Of a DNA stretch of 64,000 nucleotides, positions 8,830 to 16,299 are shown piece after piece (position 1 is the first letter of the stretch; each line of letters starts with the position of its first letter). The stretch lies in NCBI GenBank assembly GCA_963849635.1, contig CAWKIA010000029.1, positions 104,803-168,802 on the forward strand. The letters run 5' to 3'. The notes under the pieces are model-generated. The model ran no database searches and was not told the origin of the DNA. It worked only from the letters and a program-made list of their open reading frames with translations. The DNA comes from CAVRUD01 sp963849635 (GTDB lineage Bacteria > Chloroflexota > Chloroflexia > Thermomicrobiales > UBA6265). The position numbers and the translations under genes are program-made.

Positions 8830-9370
8830 AGCTCGTCAGCGGCAGGTCGGTGAGGAGGGCGCGGCCGTTCAGGGCCGAGAGTTCCGCAAGCACACAAACC
8901 CCGGTGATCTCGCCGCCGAGGCGGGAGACGAGGTTGGCGGCGGCGCGGACCGTGCCGCCGGTGGCCAGCAGATCATCGACGAGGAGCACCCGCTGCCCCG
9001 GGGTAACGGCGTCGCGGTGGATCTCCAGGGTGTTTTCGCCGTACTCCAGGGTGTATGCCTCGGCTTCGACCGCGAACGGGAGCTTGCCCGGTTTGCGCAC
9101 GAGGGCCAGGCCCGCCCCAAGGGCGTAAGCGATCGGGGCGCCGAGGATGAAACCCCGGCTCTCGATCGCGACGACAACGTCGACCTGGTCGCGGAACGGG
9201 GCGGCCATGGTGTCGACGACGGCCTGGAAGGAGGCGGCGTCCGCAAGCAACGGGGTGATGTCCCGGAAGAGAATGCCGGGTTGGGGGAAATCGGGGATGT
9301 CGCGGATGCGGACCTGGAGGTCGGCAATGGTGAGCTTGGTGGAAGACGTGCCCGTGGCGGCGTGATTCAT
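8816..9370 (-). CDS. apt: Adenine phosphoribosyltransferase
   Basis: A 184-residue purine salvage enzyme that makes AMP from adenine and PRPP in the cytoplasm. Visible are the N-terminal IRDIPDFPQPGILFRDITPL segment, the SRGFILG loop, and the PRPP-binding motif VLLVDDLLATGGT. Length matches the family. The ATG at 9370 follows GGAG at a good distance; an in-frame extension upstream has no homology. It is convergent with the MFS gene and overlaps its end. Confidence 0.95.
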   Translation of the reverse strand: MNHAATGTSSTKLTIADLQVRIRDIPDFPQPGILFRDITPLLADAASFQAVVDTMAAPFRDQVDVVVAIESRGFILGAPIAYALGAGLALVRKPGKLPFAVEAEAYTLEYGENTLEIHRDAVTPGQRVLLVDDLLATGGTVRAAANLVSRLGGEITGVCVLAELSALNGRALLTDLPLTSFIVY

Positions 9371-9517
9371 GACGCTCCGTCTCTCGAAAACCGGCCCGTG
9401 GCCGGACGATCGTGGGCAGGGTAGTCGGACCGGGCCGGCGCTGCTGACGCGCGGTGGGCCCATGCTGGGTTCAGGGTACCAGGGGCTGCTTGGCGAAGGC
9501 CGGAAACCTGGGCAGGA

Positions 9518-10849
9518 TTACTCCATCGGCATGTCGGGCACACCCGGCGGTAGCTCCGGCTCCGGAGGCAATTCGGGCAGGAGCGAGGTTGGGATCGGGA
9601 AAACGGTGGTGCAGGCACCGCCGCTCGGCTCGGAGAGGCAGCGGGCCTGGGCTTCCGCCATCTCCTGAACGGCGCCGATCGGCGGCTGCGGCAGGCCATC
9701 GACCTGGATCCGGGCCACGATCGGCCCGGTGCGCAACGCGACCAGGAAGCCCCGGGTGACGAGGGTATCGGTGGCGTTGTAGGCGTAGCCCAGGGAGACC
9801 GACTCCTCCGCGCCAGAGAGCCCACCGACCAGGGTGGTGACTTCCACGTACTCGTCGGATTGGCCGCGCAGGTTGTCGGCCAGGGCGGCGAGCCAGTTGG
9901 ATGCCGAGATGTCGTCCGGGAAGCGGTAAAGGCGGACGACGACGTAGGGATCATCGTCCGGCTCGGCGTCCCCGGCGATCAGGGCCTGGTAGACGGAGTA
10001 GACATCGGTCGCCACCCCGTATTGCACCTCACGGGTCGCCATATCGTCCGGCTCTTCGCCGAGATAGGGGATGATCGAGTCGTTCCGGTACTCGTAGACC
10101 TCGTCATGAAATGGGATTCGCGAGGGTGGACCATCCAGGCGCAAAGCGCGGGCGCCCAGGCCTGATCCGCCGGTGGCCAGGACGTCCTGGATACGGACCA
10201 AGAGGAGATCGGCGAGGGCTTCGATTTCGCCGATCTCGGGGGGAATGTTGCGATTGTCGTAGATGAGCACGCCGGCCGTCAGGATGCCGGTTCGGAAGGT
10301 GAGGTCGAGTGACTGGTACGGCAACCCGGATCCCTGGAGCGTGCCGGTGTTCTGGGTAATCTCGGACTGCTCGGCGATGGTCCGGCTGCCGGGGATGTCG
10401 GCGGCGGTGGCGATGGTTGACTCGTCCTCAAGGAGGGCGAACCCGTCCGCCGCGCCGGTCTGGTCGGTGTACAGGGTGACGTAGGTGACGATTCGCCGGT
10501 CGACAAGCAGCGGGTCGTTGGCGTTCGCCAAGGCGAGCGCGCTGGTGTACCGCTCCAGCCACCCGGCGACGCTGAGACGCTCCGCGAAGGTGGCTACTGG
10601 TCCGGCCACGGATTCACCGCCGCGGTAGTTGATCGCGCTGGTGGCCTCGTCATTGAGCGTTAAGCGGTTGCCGCTCTCCAGGCCGTAGCCACCGTCCGGC
10701 AGATCGCCCGGGGCCAGTGTCATCGCGGCGATGTCGGGGCGGGGCAGGCTCGGGATCGGCGTGGCACTTTGGGCCGCTCCGCTAGGGGTCGTCCTGAACC
10801 CAAGGCCGAGCACGACGAGGCAGATGGCGACTCGTTGGAGGGCCCGCAC
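9518..10849 (-). CDS. Secreted protein of unknown function
   Basis: A 443-residue protein with a signal peptide (about residues 1-26). The mature part has alternating charged and beta-rich stretches. It contains two loosely similar halves with phrases such as LVDRRIVTYVTLYTDQTGA and YVVVRLYRFPDDISASNW. Two Cys near the C-terminus (ARCLSEPSGGACTT) could form a disulfide. The end is Pro-rich. No catalytic motif was recognised. The start is GTG, with AAGGAG upstream. It resembles the large secreted unknowns common in Chloroflexota, but no function can be given. Confidence 0.7.
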   Translation of the reverse strand: MRALQRVAICLVVLGLGFRTTPSGAAQSATPIPSLPRPDIAAMTLAPGDLPDGGYGLESGNRLTLNDEATSAINYRGGESVAGPVATFAERLSVAGWLERYTSALALANANDPLLVDRRIVTYVTLYTDQTGAADGFALLEDESTIATAADIPGSRTIAEQSEITQNTGTLQGSGLPYQSLDLTFRTGILTAGVLIYDNRNIPPEIGEIEALADLLLVRIQDVLATGGSGLGARALRLDGPPSRIPFHDEVYEYRNDSIIPYLGEEPDDMATREVQYGVATDVYSVYQALIAGDAEPDDDPYVVVRLYRFPDDISASNWLAALADNLRGQSDEYVEVTTLVGGLSGAEESVSLGYAYNATDTLVTRGFLVALRTGPIVARIQVDGLPQPPIGAVQEMAEAQARCLSEPSGGACTTVFPIPTSLLPELPPEPELPPGVPDMPME

Positions 10850-11315
10850 CGTAGCGACTCCTTCCTAGGAGTATGGGGATGAGCGATTTAGTCTTGGCCA
10901 GTGGTGCGCTCTCGCTGAGGAAACTGACTGCCGTTCGATATTGGGTACGGACGCGTGAGTTACCGGGTTGCTCGGCGAGTATACCGTTCAGTTCTGACGC
11001 GTTGAATCCCGTCTGATCCGCTATCGAATGTGTGGCCAGGACGCGGTCACGCTCGGTGCCTGCCGTCTAGAATGCGCCGTATCACCCCATCGCGGAGCGC
11101 AATGTTGATAACCCGTTCCGATCGCCGGAAGGCAGAGAGCGGAGAAATGGTCTCTCTGCTTAGGCGGTGTTGAAACGGCGGGTCGGCCGGTGCTACTCTG
11201 AACGTACGCCTCGCGTTGCAAGGTTGGGATCGACGGTTGCGCGACTCGGACGGACGAGTGGCGGATGCCGGTCTGTGCGGACGTGTGCGGATCCCGGGTT
11301 GAGGGAGGATTTCGG
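10850..11315. other. Intergenic region between divergent genes
   Basis: A 466-base gap separating the secreted unknown and the LCP gene, which are transcribed away from each other. Only the promoter-like pair at 11170-11199 stood out. Minus-strand reading frames here have no codon pattern or homology. Confidence 0.6.
11170..11199 (+). promoter_or_regulatory. Putative sigma-70 type promoter of LCP gene
   Basis: TTGAAA (11170-11175) and TACTCT (11194-11199) are separated by 18 bases. They lie about 115 bases before the LCP start codon. The match is moderate. Confidence 0.35.
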
Positions 11316-12251
11316 ATGAACGGCGAATCCCGGGCGAACGGTCGCATGGCCCGGCTCCTCGGCGGGGCAATGGCGCTGCTGTTGCTCGTCATGGCGGGCG
11401 GCTTCGTGACCCGGCCCGGCATTGTAGATGCGCGTGCCCAGGCGGGCGATCTGCCGAGTACGTTGACCCTGCTGGTGGGTGGGCTCGATACGCGCACTCC
11501 TGAAGAGCCCGAGAATACCGACGTCCTGATGATCGCCCGCGTCAACTTCGATACCCAGGTTGTCCGGGTCGTTGCGGTGCCGCGCGATCTTTACGTCGAT
11601 ATTCCAGGGATTGGCGCCGACAAGATCACTCGCGCCTACGACTACGGGTCGGCCGCCCAAGGCGACGATCCGCAGGCCGGTATGGACCTGATGAAGGAGA
11701 CGTTCGCCTACAACTTCGGGATCGAGATCGACAGCGTCGTGCTTACCACCTTCGACGGATTCGAGGCGATCGTCGATGCCGTCGGTGGGGTCGATGTCGA
11801 GAATCCCTACGACGTCTACGACGCCGAGTACCCGACCCGGGACCTCCAGACGATGGAGATCTATTTCCCGGCGGGCCCGCTGCACCTCAATGGTGAAGAT
11901 GCGCTGATCTTCTGTCGCACCCGCCACATGGATGGCGACGACGGTCGGGTGATGCGCCAGCAGATCGTGTTGCGTGCCTTGCTCGACAAGATGCGCGAAC
12001 CGGAGATGCTCGCTCAGGCGCCAGACCTGATTGGCGCCTTCAACGATGCCGTCCGCACCGATCTTACGCTGGAGCAGATGTTCTCGGTGGCGGACCTGAT
12101 CCCCGATTACACCAACGACAACGTTGCCTTTGGCTCGATGCTGCCCTACCTGTACGGATCGACCGCACCGAACGGCGCCTGGATCTACGCTGCCGATTGG
12201 TCTGTCTTGCCCGGCTTCGTCCAGGGGTATCTGGACGGAACGATCAGCTAG
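11316..12251 (+). CDS. LytR-CpsA-Psr (LCP) family protein
   Basis: A 311-residue membrane-anchored protein with one N-terminal transmembrane helix (about residues 12-30) and an extracellular LCP domain. LCP enzymes transfer glycopolymers from lipid carriers to the cell wall. Seen: LLVGGLDTR near the domain start, VVAVPRDLYVDIPG, FDGFEAIVDAVGGVDVENPY, and the active-site FCRTRHMDGDDGRVMRQQ with the conserved Arg residues that bind the pyrophosphate. The ATG is preceded by GAGGGAGGA at six bases. It ends before a strong hairpin shared with the convergent GNAT gene. Confidence 0.9.
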   Translation: MNGESRANGRMARLLGGAMALLLLVMAGGFVTRPGIVDARAQAGDLPSTLTLLVGGLDTRTPEEPENTDVLMIARVNFDTQVVRVVAVPRDLYVDIPGIGADKITRAYDYGSAAQGDDPQAGMDLMKETFAYNFGIEIDSVVLTTFDGFEAIVDAVGGVDVENPYDVYDAEYPTRDLQTMEIYFPAGPLHLNGEDALIFCRTRHMDGDDGRVMRQQIVLRALLDKMREPEMLAQAPDLIGAFNDAVRTDLTLEQMFSVADLIPDYTNDNVAFGSMLPYLYGSTAPNGAWIYAADWSVLPGFVQGYLDGTIS

Positions 12252-12289
12252 GGACTGCACGGGCATCAGAGTCACATCGACTGAGTAAT

Positions 12290-12320
12290 TCACCCGCCTC
12301 GCAAGATGCGGGGCGGGTGA
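12290..12320. terminator. Bidirectional hairpin between convergent genes
   Basis: TCACCCGCC pairs with GGCGGGTGA around a short inner stem (CGC/GCG). It lies between the ends of the LCP gene and the GNAT gene and could stop transcription from both sides. Confidence 0.6.
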
Positions 12321-12389
12321 TAGGCGTTGCATCTGGCCCAGGATGCGCGGCCCCAATACCTGCAGCGACGCATCGTCCTATAGAGGGAC

Positions 12390-12893
12390 CTATCCCAGCA
12401 GCTTGTAGTAAAGCACCGTGTCGTCCAGTGAACCGCTGGCCGAGCGGGCGAACTGGGGAATGCGGCCGGCTTCGGTGTAACCAGCGCTGAGGTACAGGTC
12501 GTTGGATGGATCACCGGCCCGGGTGTCGAGGAAGAGCAGTGTGCGGTCGTGCTCGCGGGCTTCATCCTCCAGCGCCGCCATCAGCGCCCGGCCCACGCCG
12601 CGCCGGCGAAACACGGGCGCTACTATCAGTTTGGAGACCTCGGCCCGGTGGGTGCCGTTTGCCCGCGTTTCGAGCGCGAGTTGCACCGTCCCCGCAATGC
12701 GCCGGTCGATCTCGGCCACCAGGAGAACGGTGTGGGGATTGACGGCCTTCTGCCAGTAGGCGACCGCCTTTGCCCACGGGAGCGGCGGCAGAAAGCCGAC
12801 TGATGCGCCGTCGGCCACCGTGTCAACCAGCAGGTCGGCCAGTTGGGATAGCTCGGTTGAGGACAATTCGGAAACGGTTCGGACTGCCGGCAT
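12390..12893 (-). CDS. GNAT family N-acetyltransferase
   Basis: A 167-residue acetyl-CoA-dependent acetyltransferase. The GNAT core is clear: the KLIVAPVFRRRGVGRALM motif A with the R-x-x-G-x-G/A acetyl-CoA loop, then LFLDTRAGDPSNDLYLSAGY (motif B). The N-terminus includes VGFLPPLPWAKAVAYW, seen in one GNAT subgroup that acetylates small amines. The substrate is unknown. The start codon is six bases after GAGG. Confidence 0.85.
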   Translation of the reverse strand: MPAVRTVSELSSTELSQLADLLVDTVADGASVGFLPPLPWAKAVAYWQKAVNPHTVLLVAEIDRRIAGTVQLALETRANGTHRAEVSKLIVAPVFRRRGVGRALMAALEDEAREHDRTLLFLDTRAGDPSNDLYLSAGYTEAGRIPQFARSASGSLDDTVLYYKLLG

Positions 12894-12983
12894 AGTGAGC
12901 CTCGAACGGAGCGCGGATGTAACAACGACGCGTCGGTGTTACACCAATGGTACGGGATTGTGGGTGATCGGGATGAAAAATGG

Positions 12984-13019
12984 GGCAGGACCGCTGAAAT
13001 CAACGTCAGCGATCCTGCC
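12984..13019 (-). terminator. Rho-independent terminator of cupredoxin-like gene
   Basis: On the minus strand the stem GGCAGGA-CGCTGA pairs with its partner around an eight-base loop with one mismatch. It is followed by CCATTTTTC, a proper T-tract. It lies about 80 bases past the stop at 13097. Confidence 0.7.
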
Positions 13020-13096
13020 TTCGCTTGGACGAGGAAAGAGCGTTCGAGGCTTGTGGGTGCGGAGTATCGAGAGAGGAGAAGTCGCGGCGAACCGGC

Positions 13097-13957
13097 CTAG
13101 GCGACGGTGAAGACGGTAATCATGCCCATCGCGGCATGGGGCATGCCCGCCTCCAGGTCGGGAACGAAGCAGACCGCCGCATAGGTGCCGGGTGCGAGGT
13201 TCAACTCGACGTAGCCAGTGAGGCCGACCGAGAGGATCGAGAGACCACCCTGACCAACCGTGGCCGAGAGATCAGCCGGCCCCTCGGCGGGAGGATCGGC
13301 CATGCCGAGGGCCGCCATGATGCCCGGCACAGTGGTGCCATCCGGCACGGAGATGACTTCGACGAAGTGCGGCTGGGTGCCGATGTTTTCGACGGACCAG
13401 ACCTGCGGACCGGCCGGAATGGTCTCCGGCAGGATGATGGCGTACTCCTGCACCTGGGCGACTACGCCGGCGACCGGATCGGTGGCCACGGTCGGGGTGC
13501 CTTCGGACTCGGTGACGATGAGCGGGCGCGGCTCCGGCGTCGGATTGCCGGTGCTCATGATGACCCAGGAACCGGGGGTGAGATCGACGACGGTGCGCAT
13601 GGTCTGGCCGGCCGGGACGATCGGGCCGCCCGCGAAGACGATATCGAACAGCCACGGAGTCGGCTCGGGGGCGGCCATCGCCGCGATCAGGGTATCGATG
13701 GTCTGATCCGGGGGCAGAAGAACCAGATCCGCTTCGGTCCCTTCGGCGCCGGAGTTGGTGGCAGTGAGGACGTAGCGGCCGGCCGAGATCGAGTCCGCGG
13801 CGTCGTACGTTGCGCCATCGGTGGTGACGATGAGTTCGGGGTAGCCAAACCCGGCCAGTTGCGACGATGCGGCGTCCGGGGTGGCCTGAGCCGCCGCCGT
13901 GGCCCCGCCGGCGATCAGGCCGATCATGAGAAGAACGAAGGCAAGAGCGCGATACAT
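13097..13957 (-). CDS. Secreted cupredoxin-like protein, two domains
   Basis: A 286-residue protein with a signal peptide (about 1-24). Two beta-rich halves follow. The C-terminal half keeps a possible type-1 copper set: His in TQPHFVEVI, and Cys, His and Met in the segment from AAVCFVPDLEAG to MPHAAMGM. The N-terminal half has the same fold pattern without Cys. It is a paralog of the protein at 31482-32387, sharing the GYPELIVTTD/GYPALTIIATD start, a GRYxL turn and the PAGQTxxxV repeat. The ATG at 13957 follows GAGAGG by seven bases. An electron-transfer or copper-holding role outside the cell is inferred only. Confidence 0.75.
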   Translation of the reverse strand: MYRALAFVLLMIGLIAGGATAAAQATPDAASSQLAGFGYPELIVTTDGATYDAADSISAGRYVLTATNSGAEGTEADLVLLPPDQTIDTLIAAMAAPEPTPWLFDIVFAGGPIVPAGQTMRTVVDLTPGSWVIMSTGNPTPEPRPLIVTESEGTPTVATDPVAGVVAQVQEYAIILPETIPAGPQVWSVENIGTQPHFVEVISVPDGTTVPGIMAALGMADPPAEGPADLSATVGQGGLSILSVGLTGYVELNLAPGTYAAVCFVPDLEAGMPHAAMGMITVFTVA

Positions 13958-14140
13958 GAAAGTGCCTCTCTGGTGGGATCGAACGGGCTTGACCGCCATG
14001 TTGGCAATCCGTGCTGGCCGTTCCAGCACCCTCACGATGCGCTCCGGCTCCCGCACTGGGCATGCGCAAGAGCATGTATTTGCCAAATCACGGTTTGCGC
14101 GGATTCAGTGGGTACATTTGCTCACGGGGCGGGTTAGGGG

Positions 14141-14168
14141 TTGAGCGAGCGGGACGGCGTGCTAGAGT
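14141..14168 (+). promoter_or_regulatory. Putative promoter of tyrS
   Basis: TTGAGC (14141-14146) and TAGAGT (14163-14168) with a 16-base spacer, 80 bases before the GTG start. No T-box specifier hairpin or antiterminator core was found between this site and the gene. Confidence 0.35.
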
Positions 14169-14247
14169 GGAATCGTCGAAGTCTTGCGCGAGTCGGATCG
14201 CGGCCGCGCTCGCCGGGTCGCCCCGGGAAACTGTCGGAGTTCCGTCC

Positions 14248-15582
14248 GTGAGCACCAGCACCATCTCAGCCGCCACCGCACCGAGTACTGTCGAGCCCAC
14301 CGCCCCGGAGATCGCACGGGCCGCCGGAATCGGGCCGATCGAGTATCTGCGGGGGCGAGGCTATGTGCAGGACGTCACGGATGAGGCGGGGCTGGCGGCG
14401 GCATTTGCAGCCGGGCCAGTGACCGCCTACGTCGGTTTCGACCCGACCGCCTCCTCGCTCCACGTCGGCCACCTGATGGGGATCATGGCCCTGGCCACGC
14501 TCCAGCGCTTTGGCCACCGTCCCGTTGCACTTGGCGGGGGCGGCACCGCCCTCGTCGGCGACCCGACCGGCAAGACGGCCACCCGGGCGGTGCTCTCGGA
14601 GGAGTTGATCCGGGAGAACTTGGTCAACATCCTCAAGCAGTTCGACCGCCATCTGGATTTTGCCGGCGGCCGCTTCGGCGATCACCCGGCGGCGCTGCTC
14701 GTCAACAACGCCGACTGGCTGGTGAAGTTGCGCTACATCGAGTTCCTGCGCGATATCGGGCGCCACTTCTCCGTCAACGAGATGTTGGCGGCGGAGACCT
14801 ACAAGGTCCGGCTGGAATCGACCGGCCTCAATTTTGTCGAATTCAACTACCGACTCGTCCAGGCGTACGACTTCCTCCACCTCTACCGGGAGGAGGGCTG
14901 CACGTTGCAGATGGGCGGCTCCGACCAGTGGGGCAACATCGTCGCGGGTGTGGACCTTGTCCGGCGGGCCGATGGCGGCAAGGCGTTCTGCCTGGTCTGG
15001 CCGCTGCTGACGACCGCATCCGGCCAGAAGATGGGCAAGACCGAGGGCAACTCGGTCTGGCTCGATCCCGAGCAGACGACGCCGTACGACTTCTACCAGT
15101 ACTGGATGAACGTCGAGGACGTCGATGTCGCCAAGCTGCTGCGCCTCTACACCTTCCTGCCGGAGGACCGGATTGCCAATCTGACGGCGGTCTCCGGCCC
15201 CGCCTTGCGCGAGGCGAAGTCGGTCCTCGCCTACGAGACGACCGTACTCACCCATGGCCGGGATGCCGCGGATGATGCCCGTGAAGCGGCGACCGCGCTC
15301 TTCGGCCGCAGTTCGGCCGGTGGACTCGATTCCAACGACCCGACGATCCCGACCACGGAGATCCTCGCATCAGAGGTGGCGGATTTGACGGTGGCCGATG
15401 TGTTCGTCCGGTCGGGGCTGTGTGAGTCGCGTGGCGACGCGCGGCGGCAGGCGGCGCAGGGCGGCCTGTCCATCGACGGTGAGACGGTGACGAGTGTTGA
15501 TACCCCGTTCACGCCAGCAAGCGGGCCGTTCCTTTTCCGCCGGGGGAAGAAGCGGTACCGGCGGGTGGTTGTGTCGGGGTAG
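14248..15582 (+). CDS. tyrS: Tyrosine--tRNA ligase
   Basis: A 444-residue class I aminoacyl-tRNA synthetase that charges tRNA-Tyr. Present are the HIGH-type motif HVGH (residues 72-75, in SSLHVGHLMG), the tyrosine pocket (YDFLHLY, MGGSDQWGNI), the KMSKS-type loop KMGKT (near residue 260), and a C-terminal S4 RNA-binding domain ending FLFRRGKKRYRRVV. The GTG at 14248 is chosen because CGGAG lies eight bases upstream. The frame is open further upstream (from 14011), but that part overlaps the divergent gene's leader and has no homology. Confidence 0.95.
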   Translation: MSTSTISAATAPSTVEPTAPEIARAAGIGPIEYLRGRGYVQDVTDEAGLAAAFAAGPVTAYVGFDPTASSLHVGHLMGIMALATLQRFGHRPVALGGGGTALVGDPTGKTATRAVLSEELIRENLVNILKQFDRHLDFAGGRFGDHPAALLVNNADWLVKLRYIEFLRDIGRHFSVNEMLAAETYKVRLESTGLNFVEFNYRLVQAYDFLHLYREEGCTLQMGGSDQWGNIVAGVDLVRRADGGKAFCLVWPLLTTASGQKMGKTEGNSVWLDPEQTTPYDFYQYWMNVEDVDVAKLLRLYTFLPEDRIANLTAVSGPALREAKSVLAYETTVLTHGRDAADDAREAATALFGRSSAGGLDSNDPTIPTTEILASEVADLTVADVFVRSGLCESRGDARRQAAQGGLSIDGETVTSVDTPFTPASGPFLFRRGKKRYRRVVVSG

Positions 15583-15628
15583 GTTCAACGGGCTGGGGAC
15601 AGCGTTCCGGGCCTCGAATTCGTTGGTT

Positions 15629-15663
15629 GGTGGCCGGGCAGACACATTGGTCTGCACCTACAA
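15629..15663 (+). repeat. REP-like palindrome P1
   Basis: GGCCGGGCAGACACATTGG followed by TCTGCACCTACAA. The core GGGCAGAC/GTCTGC forms a short stem. It lies just past the end of the RAYT remnant and is one of five copies in the window. Confidence 0.7.
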
Positions 15664-15666
15664 CGG

Positions 15667-16299
15667 TTACCGGGCGGTCGGATTCGGATTCTCGTCGTCG
15701 TGGAACCATTGGGACGGGTTGGCTGTGATGTAGTCACGGATCCGATCCAGGTCACGGTCGGATCGGATGATGTGCTCGTAGTAGTTGCGCTGCCAGAGGC
15801 GATTGCGGAATGGCTCGAAGCCGTGGTCTCTGACACCCATCATGTAGTCGTTTGTGGTCATCGTCTTGAACCATTGGATGATCTGCGGCAGGGAATGCGT
15901 CTGCAACACCGAATCATGGTTGTGGGAAGGGCAGACACGCCGGTCTGCCTCTACAAACTCGGCTCGGCTAGTAGGGGCAGACCGACGTGTCTGCCCGGCC
16001 CACCCTCTATCGGCGTAGCAGTTTTCTCCGAAGCGTCGATGACGACAATCCCGTGAATATGGTTCGGCATGACAACCAATGCATTCAGTGCCAGAAAACC
16101 GGTCGGAACGGCACGCCACCACGACTCGACCATCAAACCCGCAACACTCAGTGAAACCACCTCATCATCCACGTCTCCGAACAGGCACTCTCGGTCCTGC
16201 GCGCAGATGGTGACGAAATACATTCCCGGGTCGAGCGTAGTCGTAGCCCTTCGCCCGGATCGACCGCCGGTGACGCCGATCTGGGTCGAAGCTACTCAT
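15667..16299 (-). pseudogene. REP-associated tyrosine transposase (RAYT), broken
   Basis: Three frame segments together form one IS200/Y1-type transposase of the RAYT group, about 200 residues. The N-terminal part has RRSIRAKGYDYARPG. The middle frame has MYFVTICAQDRECLFG and the HUH metal-binding motif VVMPNHIHGIVV. The third frame has WFKTMTTNDYMMGV, RLWQRNYYEHIIR with the catalytic Tyr, and DYITANPSQW. One break is at about 16224 (an extra A before ATGTATTTC); the other lies in the linker where two REP-like palindromes sit. RAYTs mobilise REP elements as single-stranded DNA. This copy looks inactive unless the breaks are sequence errors. Confidence 0.75.
15921..16003. repeat. REP-like inverted pair P2/P3 inside RAYT gene
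   Basis: P2 (GGGCAGACACGCCGGTCTGCC, written here in two parts: GGGCAGACACG and CCGGTCTGCC) and P3 (GGGGCAGACCGACG then TGTCTGCCCGGCC) lie in opposite orientation about 30 bases apart. This is the arrangement of a BIME. They interrupt the transposase between its HUH and catalytic Tyr segments. Confidence 0.7.

Noticed and set aside
11193..12356. Minus-strand ORF of 387 codons over the LCP gene
   Set aside because: The plus strand codes a complete LCP protein with ribosome binding site; the minus frame has no motif.
13025..14137. Plus-strand ORF of 370 codons opposite the cupredoxin-like gene
   Set aside because: Antisense shadow with Gly/Arg/Asp-rich product, no domain.
13958..14247. T-box riboswitch upstream of tyrS
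   Set aside because: No specifier loop, no T-box core and no terminator/antiterminator pair was found in the leader.
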